NCBI GenBank assembly: GCA_032358255.1
Contig: JAULBX010010767.1
Span: 42,461 to 106,460 of the forward strand
Length of the DNA: 64,000 bases
Direction: 5' to 3'
Origin: Heterotrichella gracilis
Lineage: Eukaryota > Sar > Xanthophyceae > Tribonematales > Xanthonemataceae
Under the pieces are notes generated by a model. It searched no databases. It had not been told where the DNA came from and saw nothing but the letters and a program-made list of their open reading frames with translations. This document shows positions 12,201-23,330 of the stretch, piece after piece; positions within the stretch are counted from its first letter, which is position 1, and each line of letters starts with the position of its first letter. The translations under genes were made by a program, and so were the position numbers.

Positions 12201-13674
12201 GCCGGGATGCGTCTCAGGGCAAGGCCCTGGCGTGCGGCCATGCCTACCACCAGGCCTGCCTCACGCAGTGGCTGCACCAGTGCCATGGGTGAGGGAATAG
12301 CTGGGGGAGGATGGGCGATCATTTTGCAATATATTATTGAACGTAAACGTTTGCTTTTGCTGCGTTACCGAACAGGCTTTGTGGTTGGCCTGCTCTCTGT
12401 CCTGGCTAAGGCATTACACCTCCTCGCCTGCTGATCGCCTCCTCTTAGCAACAGCTGACCTGTGCCATGTTTCATCCCCTTGCAGCCAGGGCCGGTCGCC
12501 CACCTGCCCCATGTGCCAGGCGGTGATTGAGCTGGAGGTGCGCTACCGCGTGCCAAACCCTTGGAGGGTGTCGGTGCAGGAACGCATGCCACCGGGGGGA
12601 CAGGGGGGGAACGGGGAGCATGGGCAAGGGAACATGCAGCCGGGGCCGCTGGGGCTGCAGCAGGAGATACAGGTGGGTGGCGTATGTGTGGGGAGGGTTG
12701 CCTGCTGATCGTTGACAGTGGGGGTGGGGCATCAATGCATTGGCCTGATGCTCATGGCGTTGCAAATGCAACCTGTCTCATCCTGCAGCTCTGGCAGCTG
12801 GGCGCACATCTGTTCCGCTCATGCCGCTGCCTGCCTCGCATACAAGGGTAACAAGGCATTCTTTTCCCAGGCTTTGCAAACATGCTGTCTCGCTATGCCA
12901 ATGTATATGCTGCCTACCAACAGTAACCATGTCCCCCTGCAGGCGTTGATCGAGGACCTTGACCACTTCCCGCTCATCGCTGAGCTGCCAGAGGGTGCAG
13001 ATGCGGGGCTGCTGGATGGGCTGGAGGTGCTGCACAACCCAGACAGGCTGCTGCACCAGGACCAGCACCACCAGCACCACCACCAGCAGCAGCAGCATCC
13101 GCATCAGCAGCATCAGCAGCAGATGGGGTGGGAGGTTCGGCTAGGACGAGGAGAGGCGGTGGGAACAGGTGGCGCAGGGGAGCAGAGGCCTGTCCCCAGC
13201 ACCAGCCACGCAATGGGGGCGTCGCAAGGGGGGGGGAGCAGTGTGGTAGCGCAAGGGGAGGGTGTGTCGCTGGCGGGCGCGAGCGGTGTTCTGTCGGGGT
13301 CTGTGTCCATACATTCCGGCAACCCCAGCGCCAGCGGGCGCAATGCAGCCGAGGCCACCAGCGCCCCGGTATCCCTCCAGCAGGCATCGGCGCTGTCTGG
13401 GGCGGTGCGCACACGGCACCAGCACCAGCAGCAGCTGCTGAGGCAGCAGTCGGGGTCAGTGAAGGGGGGCGAAGCGGCTGCGGCGCCTGGCAGTAGTGTG
13501 GATGTGGTGGGGGAGACGTCGGGGGTGACCAGGGAGGCAGGTGCTGAGGCCAGCAATGCGGTCCCTGGTGGGGCTGAGGAGCAGGTGCAAGGGCAGGTGC
13601 AGGGGCAGGGTGGTGAGCGCAAGGGGGGGTTCATGAACCGGTTCAGGCTGCGGCGCAGGGCGGCCGCGCAGTAA
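9221..13674 (+). CDS. Multi-spanning membrane RING-H2 E3 ubiquitin ligase
   Basis: Exons: 9221-9457, 9603-9777, 9915-10078, 10284-10456, 10695-10982, 11267-11489, 11720-11875, 12122-12288, 12486-12672 and 12943-13674, for 833 residues. The N-terminal half has several hydrophobic spans, for example WIALSLAIHFLYVFL, ALVLWSFVLSAALGL, VMGITVFIAGLAAFNALWV, FFVLVSVYVAYLLF and IIFSTFVSVVFW. A RING-H2 finger follows: CAIC, then CGHAYHQAC, then CPMC, fitting C-x2-C ... C-x-H-x2-H-x2-C ... C-x2-C. This general plan resembles Hrd1/AMFR-type ER ligases, but I did not recognise a specific orthologue. The last exon encodes a His/Gln-rich stretch and a long Ser/Gly/Ala-rich tail ending in a basic cluster, FRLRRRAAAQ. 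Intron 3 (10079-10283) begins with GC. Exon 2 is the least certain exon. Confidence 0.85.
13051..13122 (+). repeat. His/Gln-coding CAC/CAG low-complexity tract
   Basis: Inside the last exon of the RING-H2 gene, runs of CAC and CAG triplets encode alternating His and Gln (DQHHQHHHQQQQHPHQQHQ). Tracts like this vary in length between alleles and are usually disordered. Confidence 0.85.
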
Positions 13675-14595
13675 CAATGCCTTGCCGCCAGGTGGTGATG
13701 TGCCCTAGCTTGCCAGGACATGGGACAGCGACATGTGCCAGCAATTATGTGTGAGCTGTAGCGCTTTGCAAGGGCAGTGATTCCAGGTTGACCAGTGCAG
13801 GTCAGGGCTGTGAACGGGTTGTGTCGCACCGCGGCCAATCAGCCCAAGGAGCCTGCGCATGTTCAGGGCCCGGTGGGCTTCAGCATTAGGTATTTTTGCG
13901 GATGTACTTGATGTGGAGGATCTACGCCCTGGTTGCCGCACCATGCAGATAAAGAATGTACAGCCAAATGGTTTGAGTGCATGCCACGCACAGGCAAGCA
14001 TACACAGGAAATGATAGTACCGAACAATGTTGGCTCTGCCACGTATGGTGTCGTTTGGCAGCAAGGATCAGCCTGACACGGTGTTGCATCCAATACATGA
14101 TTTGTGGTGCATCGTGTATGTTGCTGCTCTGCATAATGAGCATCATGGACAGTTGGGTAAAAAAATTCTGGGTTTTTCACCAAGGTGTAACAGTTACAGT
14201 ACTGCTGCCCGCCGTCGTATATCCCATACATGTGTCTGGTAGAGGCGCATCGATTAACATTGGTGTCAAGAAAACATCCACTACCAATAGTTGGCGGATT
14301 TGTTGGGGCTGCAGCCCATGGGGCCCCAGCCTGGCAACATTAAATGTTATGATGGCGATGTTTACACTGTCCATATGTGCCATGAGAAAATTGCTCAACC
14401 AAGGCAGTGGCGCTAAGCCTTAGGCCAAAATTTATTGCACTCACTAATAGGATAAACATGTACTATTTACAAGCCCTCGATGTATGCTCTCAAATTAAAT
14501 TCTAGCTACCGGTCTCAGACTGGACATTCTACTGTAAAGTGAACTGTGATATGTCTTGCGTGTTGCTTGTCCTTATGGAGATCTCCACATCCCCC
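13675..14595. other. Convergent intergenic region RING-H2 / Era
   Basis: About 920 bases between two 3' ends, expected to be mostly 3' UTR. On the minus strand TGTAA (14471-14467) lies about 125 bases past the Era stop and could be an algal polyadenylation signal. No coding signal. Confidence 0.4.
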
Positions 14596-17040
14596 TCAAT
14601 GCTTGCGCACACGCACATTAAGTATGAGATGCACCTTGTTTCTGAACAGCTTCTCCAGCTCCAGGCGTGCTTTCTTGCCCACCTCCCCAATCACAGCTCC
14701 GCGCTTGCCCACCACCATAGCCTTCACGCGCGCATGCGGCACCCACACGTCCAGCTCAATGCGCAGGGAGCCGTCCTTCAGGGTCTGTGTACCGAGGTGG
14801 GTGTCAGAAGTTGAGGCAGGGGGGGGAGAGGGGTGGGGCTCAGTTGCAAATCTCCGTGTCGTGGGTGGTGCCCCACCATGACAGGTGCAGGGTTGGCGCA
14901 TGCACATACATGCATCACGCTTTTGGCCAGGGCAGGAACGTGCTCATGCGCAGTCCATCACAGGCTTGGCCAAGCACCACTTGTACATTCAGCCAAACCC
15001 TTGCCTAGGGTTCACCAGCACGATCTGAGCAGCACTAGTGACTTTAATGGGTGTGCTTAAATTTCACCTCATCGTGCTTGAATTTCAACCCACATATGAA
15101 AACCCATGGCACGGTCACCACACCCACCTTCCACGACACAATGCTGGTGCGGATCTCGTAGGGCAGCTCCTTGCGCAGGCGCAGGAACAGCTGCTCACGC
15201 ACAAGCTCACCAGCCTGGGCGGGGGGCGACTGGTCGGTCACGTCGTCCTCGGCAACCATCCAATCGCCGGGCTGCGCCTGGGCTGCAGGAAGGGGGAAAG
15301 GCTGTTGGTGGGCACCGGGTTGCAGAGGAAGGGAGGGGCAAGCATGGTCTTGACCTCTATGGTGTCTTGACCTCTATGGTGTTGCAAGTGCATGCTGCTC
15401 GATCACATGTGCATGTGATGCGTGATGTGCATGTACCCGTCAGCACTGGATGGGTGCCGTGGGAGCGCAGGTAGCCCATGTCAATATTGCGTGGCAGGAG
15501 AGGGAGACTCCTGAGGTTGAACATAAGTGCCTGCTTGCAAGTTTATTAAGCGGCGAGACTGCAAGCAATGCGAGCGAGTGGGCGCACAAGGTGAACCCTG
15601 CGCAGTAGCCCTGCAATACCCTACCAATGAGGAAGTCCTTGAGCTCCGCCACGCCCCGGTTGCGCAGCGCAGAGATGTAGAAGATGTCCTGGAAATCATG
15701 CAGGGCGCACAGCTGGTCACACAGGGTCAGCATCCTGGGCTTGTCCTCCCGCGGGATGTCGTCGATCTTGTTGAGGACCAAGATGCTCTTGGGGAAGGTC
15801 CAGGATCGCTCTCGGTCCAGTGCGCCATGGTCCTTGTCGGTCTGGCCCACCCGCTCGATCAGGTTCACCACCCGTGGATCGGGGTAGGAGATCTGGAATT
15901 CATGCAAGGCAACTCTGAGAGGATGGCAGCCACTAATAGCAGCAACACCGGGGTATATACATCAATGAGTGGTCGCAAAAAAGTACACATTCCATTGCTT
16001 CATTTAACAAACCATGGCACATGAGGCTTAATACTTGACCGCAAGCCCCCCGCCATTGCCAACCCGTTCATTCCCACCTGGCAACATGGCGTTGCATGCC
16101 CACCAATGTGCACCCCGCCCGTCCACCCCACTACCTACCACCTTCCCCTTGCCACACCCACCTGGCGGTGCGCATCGATGATGAACAGCAGCAGGTCACT
16201 GCCGGCAGCTGTGCTCCATGCAGACTGCACGCGTGTGCGGTGGTCACCCCCCCGCAGGTGGCGGGGCCCTACCACCCCTGGCGTGTCATACAGCACCACC
16301 TGGGTGTCCTCACAGGTGAACGCGCCCAGGGTGGTGGCCACTGTGGTGTTGGTCTTGGGCGAGACCGCGCTCACCTGAAGGGTGGGTGCAGGGTTTGGGG
16401 GCGGGTTTGGCGGTACAGGCCACGACAAGGCGCGGAATGCAAAAGAGAGTGCGCAGTCACCCTGGCAACTAGCAGTGCTAAGAACTGAGTCTGCATTGCA
16501 GTGTAACTCGCTCACAACCATCACCTGACGGCGTTTTTTGTTATCTACCACACTAACCAATACAGCTGCATGCTGGTAGTGCTTTAAATGTGACATGTAC
16601 ACGGTCATAAAAACCCACCAACCACTATGCTGGTGGCTCTATTAGGCATTCTTTTGCATGCATGCATACTGGACAATGCATGCATATACGCATGCATCAC
16701 TCGCCTTGGAGCCCACAAGGGTGTTGGTGAGGGTCGACTTGCCGGCGTTAGGCACGCCCACTACTGCAACGTGGAGCACTTTTTTCACGTCCTCTTCGTC
16801 CAAGTCGTCAAACAGGCTCCCACCGTCACTGTCCAAAATTGTCAGTTCGTGCTTGTCCAGGCTGCTGCTACCATTTGAAACGGCGACAGTGCCCTCGTCA
16901 AGGTGTTGCAACCCTTGCTGGACGCTGCCAAATTGGCGCAACAAGTTTGGTACGTATCTGAGGAAAGGCTGTGTTACGTCGAAAGCAAGTGCTTGCCGCA
17001 ATTGGGTAGTCGCTGCAAGCCGCCTGAGAAGGTTTGGCAT
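14596..17040 (-). CDS. Era-type GTPase with KH domain, probably organellar
   Basis: Binds the 3' end of small-subunit rRNA and helps 30S-type subunit maturation. Five exons: 17040-16705, 16374-16162, 15892-15625, 15282-15128 and 14784-14596, for 386 residues. GTPase motifs in order: G1 GVPNAGKST, G2 SPKTNTTVAT, G3 DTPG, G4 NKID, G5 SAL. Then TDQSPPAQAGELVREQLFLR, the typical Era linker, and the KH domain with VKAMVVGKRGAVIGEVGKKA. The first 45 residues (MPNLLRRLAATTQLRQALAF) are basic and lack acidic residues at the start, as in a mitochondrial or plastid presequence. Intron 1 has a GC donor at 16704-16703; it is the only junction joining VGSK to VSAVSPKT. Which organelle it serves cannot be told from the sequence. 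Confidence 0.93.
15347..15380. repeat. Perfect two-copy 17-nt tandem repeat
   Basis: GTCTTGACCTCTATGGT occurs twice head to tail inside intron 3 of the Era-type gene. Probably a recent slippage duplication. Confidence 0.85.
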
Positions 17041-18600
17041 TGGGTCAGCGCTGAAAGCCTAGGGTTAACACACAGGGCCGTGCATAGCAACATCCGTGCA
17101 CCTGGTGATACTGCTTGCAGTTGAAACTGACTACAATTGAAGCAGAAATACTTTGCAAGCTGTGTAAACTCCCATGGCCCTGCCCAACTCACGACTCACC
17201 GAGAGCGACTCACGAGAAGTTCGAGTCGCTTGTCTCGACAATTTCACAATTGTCTAGCCCATACATAGCATATCGTTGACACAGTTGAGGCAGATTCCTC
17301 GGTTATTTCCTCTGGTTTTTGCGATACTGTGAGCTTAATTGCTGTGCAGCCCGGCTGGATTAGAGTCTCCCTGACATAGCAAACTCTGCGAGGTGGATGC
17401 GCCTGTGTCGCTTGTTCCTTGGCTCGCTATTCACACTGTTCTGCCCCAGTTCTTCGTTTCCAGGCTACAATTTTAAGGGTTTGGGTTGTAAGTAAGGCTG
17501 CATTCGGGTCAGCCAACAGTTGCCAACTGAGTTGGTACTGCCGAGTAGAAGTAGACGTAACTATGGTGTTTACGTCGACGCATTCGAAGATCTAACTATA
17601 CCTTGTGCTTACGTGGGATTCTTAGCCAGAGGCTTGAGAGGGAAGTTTTGCGATTCGAAAGTCGCTCTTCGCACCGGCTGACTCTGCTTTCTTGTCTTGT
17701 AGGCAGCGAAAACACAGCAGGCTCGCATGGCCCATGCTCCCAGCCTGGCGTTGCAGGTGGCAGACCATTTGCAAGGTGCTAGTGACCGACCAACGCACTA
17801 GGTGGGTTTGCATTAGTTGTATATCCACCGCTTGCTGTATGCTACCAGGCATTGCCACAAGCGGCAACTCGCGGTTTGCTAGCATGTCCACCCGCCCAGT
17901 GTGCTTTACGACGCACTGCCTCGCAGGTATAACCAATGGTCGCCAGGAACGGTCGCCAGGAACCTTCGATAGTTCATATTCTTCCTAATATCTGAGGCAC
18001 TGCCCTGGTTGCTTTCTCGGCGAGGCATGACCAAGCAAGACAGCCCGCGCAGAGGCCATCAGTGCTGGGTGGGCGGTTTGAGAGGCACGTAGTCATGACT
18101 AGTCGCCTGTAACCGATACGCGGCAACGCGACGATGCACGTGCAGCAACTGACTTGACTCACAACTGAAGGTGTTATCTTGTTTGTCAAACAAACAGCAG
18201 TGGACCCAGGGCCTGTGGACCAAACCCTGTCAAAACCCTATTGTGGTACCAGCGATAATTGGCCTGCGCAAACCCTCGTTCCTTTGAAGGCTACACACCC
18301 ACATATAGCTGCATACTGCTTCCTCCAGGTTCAAGCGCAGCCTGGCCTCAAGGAAGGCCCTGGTGACACCCCATGATTCCTTTCAAACCCCTTGCCACCC
18401 ACTCAATTGGCCACTGCTTCGAAAATGGCAATCGCCACCACATTAGCCCTAGCCACACCAGTCATACACACCAGATTGCAACCTCTTAACAAGTTCACCA
18501 TGGTAGTTGAAGCCACAGCCACGGCTGGTGTGCAGCACTGGCCCCCCATGGCATGTTACGCTTAATACATACCATTTCCTCATACTTCTATCCTTGGCAG
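17041..18600. promoter_or_regulatory. Divergent interval Era / PAS kinase, with possible unresolved 5' exons
   Basis: About 1.5 kb. It must hold the Era promoter and the 5' end of the PAS-kinase gene. Parts look spliced and coding on the plus strand (see 17727-17926), but no chain of exons could be joined in frame to the kinase. Confidence 0.4.
17727..17926 (+). other. Candidate short exons of an unassigned or upstream-extended gene
   Basis: An ATG at 17727 opens 49 bases (MAHAPSLALQVADHLQ) ending at AAG|GTGCTAG. A good acceptor at 17847-17848 then starts a 78-base segment that continues in phase (GIATSGNSRFASMSTRPVCF) and ends at a clean GCAG|GTATAA donor at 17926. Both phases agree, which is suggestive. 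The next exon could not be found. They may be the true start of the PAS kinase, a separate small gene, or chance. Confidence 0.25.
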
Positions 18601-21600
18601 GAGGAGATCACCCTACCCGCCAACCGCATGCTCCTCCCCTGCCCTTGCAGCTGCCTGGTAGAAACATGCCCGCACCCCTGGCACCCTGCAACCCAAGAAA
18701 TCCTACAAGAATTTCCAGACACCGCCCTGCGCCTGCTGCTCGCATGCACATGCAGCCAGGGGGGTTAACTCACAAGCAAAGGGAATGAGCTCCCAGCCTT
18801 GGCAGCATGGGGTGGGGATTGAAGGGGTGCTGTTTTGTGACATGCAAGCGCGGGGGTGGCGCGTGATGTACGCAGATACGGACTGGTGCTGCCTCACAGG
18901 TGGGATCACAGGTTCTAGGGTAAAAGCAAGGGTTTCGGGTTTTGATTTGCGCCTTAATTTACATTTATGGGTTCAACCGCTATAGATCTCTGCCTTCTTG
19001 CCTGCCATCTGTCACAGCATACACACCGCCTACAGATAAATTGCTTGATTGTTGTGGCGACCTGGACCTTCAGCTCAAATGTTTGGGGTGAACCCTAAAT
19101 CCTAAACCCTAAACATGACATCCATTTCCGCTCCACAACCTACCATGCATGCGCCCAGCTCCAAATCCTAACTGTCATGTGTACTTTTTCAACGGGCGTG
19201 TACCACTTCTTGCCGTGCAGGCGTGCGCAGCGGGGATGCTGTGGGTCAGCCATTCTGGGGCCTGTTTGCAACGCATGCAGCTGGCGGCACACGGGGCCCC
19301 ATAGCACAGGTGGGGTTTGCACAACGCCGTGCACTTAAACTCATGCTGTTTTGCCACCCTGACACCCTCCCCTGCGTGATAGAACCCCTGACCAGCGGCC
19401 CCCCCTGCAGGAGCCCTGGAGCGTGTTTGATGACGTCATCTCCACCTGTCAGCCCTTCACCCTCACCGCCTGCCTCACCCTGCCAGATGGCGCCCCAAAC
19501 CCTACCCAAGGGTTTTTCCGGGTGCACTTCAAGCCAGCCAACACCAGCCGCCTGGGCGACAGGATGGCTGGGGTGTCGGTCCAGGGGTGCAGCGCTAGTG
19601 GCGACAACAAGGGGAGTACAAAGGGGGTATATTTTGCGACATTCAGGCGGCACCAAGTGGCGGAGCCCCTTCCCCTGATGCCTCTGAGTGTCGTCTCCAC
19701 CTTGCCATTTCCTGATGTACAGCTAGGACCGCTGATGGGCGTCGGGAGTTTTGGGAAGTGAGTTTGATGGGCGGTTGGAGAGGATGCAGCTGCATTTTCA
19801 GATGTGTGGCTAATGGGGGGCGCATGGCAACTGTACTGCAGCTTACCAGAAAGAATAGGGTTCCCCCCGCCATCATTGTACCTTACGCCGATGTTTGCGC
19901 TGACTCATCCTTGACCACATCCCCTCCCATTATACGCATTGCCCCTTCCTGCCTATGCCACTCACACCCCAGTCTAGGGCTCCCACCCACCCTCGCGCCT
20001 GCCCCAACACCCCAAAACCCTACCGCAGGGTTTACCACGGCGCGTGGGAGGGCCGCCACGTGGCAGTCAAGCTGCTGGTTCACAGGGAGTCACACCACAG
20101 CCCAGCAGCCAATGAAGCCACACTCGGCATCCAGGCTGTGCACCCGCATGTGGCCAGGACCTTCAAATACCACACAGTGGTGCACTGCGCATGTGGGCAC
20201 CCGCTGGCTCCCCCTGGGGCAGTGCAGGCGCAGGATGGGGAGCTGTGCGGGGGTGGGGAGCGCGGGTGCGAGACGTGGATTGTGATGGAGTACTGCGACG
20301 GGGGCAGCCTGCTGGATGCTGTCAGAGAAGGTGAGGGCGTGGGGAGTAGGGGGGTGGTAGGGTGAGTGGTCGGGCATAGGGTGTTCGTAGGGTATAATTG
20401 GAAATTTTGAAAGGAGGTTGAGTGGGTGGGGTCAAGGGGCTGCTGGTACGGGCCTGCTACAGCACTTACCCAATCTGTTCTCCATCCAAGAGGTTGTAAT
20501 CCCCATGTGTAGGGCCATCCATTGTGCCAGGGCCTGCTTAATTCACTGGGCATTGAAATTCACCGCAAACACATGTGTACACAGGCCCCCGCCAATGGGG
20601 TGTCTTTTGTGGGAGGATCTTACATGGGGTTCCCCCCTCCCCTTGTGCAGGCTTTTTCCGCACTAGCTCTTGTGCGCCACACCTGCCCCGGGTTCTCGCG
20701 GCAGCCAAGCAGATTGCGTCTGGGATGGCACACCTGCATTCACTGGGGATAGTACATGCCGATCTCAACCCCCAAAATGTGCTCCTGTCCCTGGGCGATG
20801 GCGAACCAGACATGCCTGTGGTCTGCAAGGTCTGCAGTTGGGGATTGGTATTTAAAAAATCTTGCTTGATTACCCTTTGCTTTTGCTGGCCAAGTTGTAG
20901 AGATATTGCAATGTTGGATAAATTTGGCTCACTACACCATTGTGCGCATTATACTTTCAAGTCCCTGTAGGGTGGTTTTATAGATGCTGGGCGTTGTAGA
21001 TCCAGTGGGGAAATTGTTACTCAGTGCAGTGACAAAACCCTATTGCGGCGTGCAGATCTGTGACTTTGGCCTGAGCTGCCTGCTGAAGCGAGGCGAGTCC
21101 TCCTCCCAGAGCGCCGCCTGTGGCACGATCACTCACATGCCTGTCGAGAGCATCAGGGACAGCCACGTCAGCCGTGCCACCGACGTGTATGCCTTTGGGG
21201 TCATGCTGTGGGAGCTGTGGCAAGGGGAGCTGGCGTGGCAGGGGGAGGGGTGCTACAAGATACTGCTGAGGAAGATGAGCGGGGATGACAGGCTGCCGCT
21301 GCCTGAGAGCGCACCTGCAGAGATCAAGGTGGGGGCGAGGGTAGGGTATGTTCAAATGTCTCTCTTGGAAAAGATTGTCTCTCTTGATAAGGATTTTTTA
21401 CGAGTATACCTCCCTTGGGAAGGGAGCGTTGTGGCTGGTTGGGCGCCTGTATCAACACCCCCGGATGCCATTGCATTGCGATGGCATAGGATAAAGCTTG
21501 TTGTTCCTTTGTTTCCACCTCATACATCCATGGGAGGACCTACCCGCTGCATCCCAGGCATTCTGTAAGCAGCGGGCCCCGGGGGGAGCAGAGAAACCAC

Positions 21601-21766
21601 CCATGTCCTATTTTTAGTTCTTTTTTATAGAAACTCCCCCTGTCTCCCTGCGCAGGCTGTTTTGGAGCAGTGCCTGCACCCTGACCCAAGTGCCCGCCCC
21701 CCATTCACGCACCTGGAGCACCACCTGGGGTCCCTGCGACAAGCGGTGGAAAAGGAGGGCGCGTGA
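18601..21766 (+). CDS. PAS-domain protein kinase (TKL-like), 5' end not resolved
   Basis: Signalling kinase with an N-terminal PAS sensor. Exons as modelled: 18601-18657 (tentative), 18797-18899, 19221-19309, 19411-19757, 20029-20330, 20651-20829, 21056-21328 and 21656-21766, at least 486 codons. PAS-like region: GVLFCDMQARGWRVMYADTD, WCCLTG, GDAVGQPFWGLF. Kinase: glycine loop GVGSFGKVYHG, lysine in HVAVKLL, hinge VMEYCDGGSLLDAV, catalytic loop HADLNPQNVLL, then CDFGLSC, an MPVES segment in place of APE, and TDVYAFGVMLWELWQG. The HRD Arg is Ala and the usual Lys after Leu is Asn, while Asp, the second Asn and DFG remain. Activity is therefore uncertain. Ligand of the PAS domain cannot be inferred. 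The true start lies at or upstream of 18601. Confidence 0.8.
19091..19114. repeat. Interstitial telomere-like AACCCTAAA repeat
   Basis: AACCCTAAATCCTAAACCCTAAAC is three degenerate units of the CCCTAAA plant/algal telomere repeat, inside an intron of the PAS-kinase gene. Similar single or double units are scattered elsewhere. Confidence 0.8.
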
Positions 21767-23330
21767 GGCGGCCAACATGGGCAACAAGAGGGGGTGGGGG
21801 CCTTGGGTTGGTGCACATTGGCGGAAACCCGCACCTAGGGTTTTGTGTTGAGAGCAGTGGTGCGCTAGCTGCAGCCACCAGAGGTAACTAGTGTCAGGTT
21901 TAGTCCTTGGAAATCAGTGACCAGGACAGAATAAACCATCAGAGCCATCAAAGTAGGCCATGTCAGCGTCATTCCTCAGTGTGGCTGCGTCTGCATGGCT
22001 AGCATCTGTGCTGGCAAGTTTTCATGGAGCGCATCATGGTGATCCGAGGAGGTCCAGCAGCTCCGTGCCTGCTGCATGGTGATACTGGGCACGCGTTGCA
22101 ATTCAGCGAGAGCACATTAGGGTTTTGAACACTTTATTCCCTTGGGCTCTTTGTGAGATGTAGCAATGCCCTTGCGCCCCACCGTGTATGTGAGTGTTCC
22201 CTTACCCTGGTTGCCTTTCCAGCATCAGGCGCATGACCCCCTGCATCTGCAGGTGGCGACACGTTTCAGTTTTCAGAAGTTCATGCGGTTTCTACAATGT
22301 TTCCAGTTGCAATCCCTTCCTTTGACACGGGTTGGATGCCATTCAGCACCCACCTCCTGTTGCATTCCATGATTCAACCCTTGAACCAACCACATGATAG
22401 AACGCTTGCCTACGCTTTACGTGTGTGAACTGGCAATAGTGCAACTCGAAACATATATTCAATGGTCAGTACGGTAGTCACTATGCCAATATTGCACAAT
22501 AATGCCCCTGGTACAGTAATCATGCATGTTCATTTGAATTTACACTATGAATCCAATGGATGGCAGAATTTCATGTCAAGATCATTTGTTGCTACTGGCA
22601 ACATGGCAGCAGGCGCATCATAATGACAATCATTCACATTTCCTAGCGATACTGAAGTGCGCCATGTGTTTGCACATTCATGCTTGATGTCACCATGGAT
22701 TGGATGTTACGTACTGCCAGCCTGTAAACTTTGATTTGCAATGTCACATTTGGTGGATAAATATACTTTTGCAAGAATGTGCAGTGCTGTGCCACAAGGC
22801 ATTGCCATGGATGGCAGCACCGCCTGCTGCTCAATCAGATGCATGCACTGCAATGATATAAATATGTGATGGAGGCGTACTACGGCGCAGCCATGATGCA
22901 CAGAATAGGTCTGGTTCCAAAGGCTGGCATCATGGCATTCACGAGCCTGGGCCAGCGCGAGGCCTGGCGCTGGCTCGCTGGCAGTGCGTGTACATGCATC
23001 CGGTGCGTAAACGGTCCTCCACAAAAAGTGCCACATTTCTTGTCAACCCAAATACAACACTAAGGTCACCCTAGGGAAACCATATATCAGCATCGCAACC
23101 TCCGAACTCCAGCTAAAACCATGCAGAATGAAATTTGACCAGCTTGGCCCCTGTCCAGATAAGAAATTTGGCTTGGCCGCTGCCATCAGCGCAACCACCA
23201 TTCTGCACCGCCATGCATCGCCACGTCCCTTCCACCAATAAATGGTCCTTTAGATTCGCTATGCTACAGCCCCACACCCATCCCAACCCCGTGCCTGGGA
23301 CAGGCATCCACAGCCCCGCCCAACCCAGCC
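21767..23330. other. Convergent intergenic region PAS kinase / ZnT9-like gene
   Basis: About 1.56 kb between two 3' ends. AT content rises near 22440-22750. No conserved coding segment, RNA gene or transposon ends were seen; presumed 3' UTRs plus spacer. Confidence 0.4.

Noticed and set aside
13113-13838. Minus-strand frame of 241 codons opposite the RING gene tail
   Set aside because: Low-complexity shadow of the last RING-gene exon.
15440-15525. Segment encoding NIDMGYLRSHGTHPVLTG as an Era exon
   Set aside because: Its phase does not match the preceding exon, and skipping it joins DFLI to AQAQPGDWMVAEDD exactly as expected for Era proteins.
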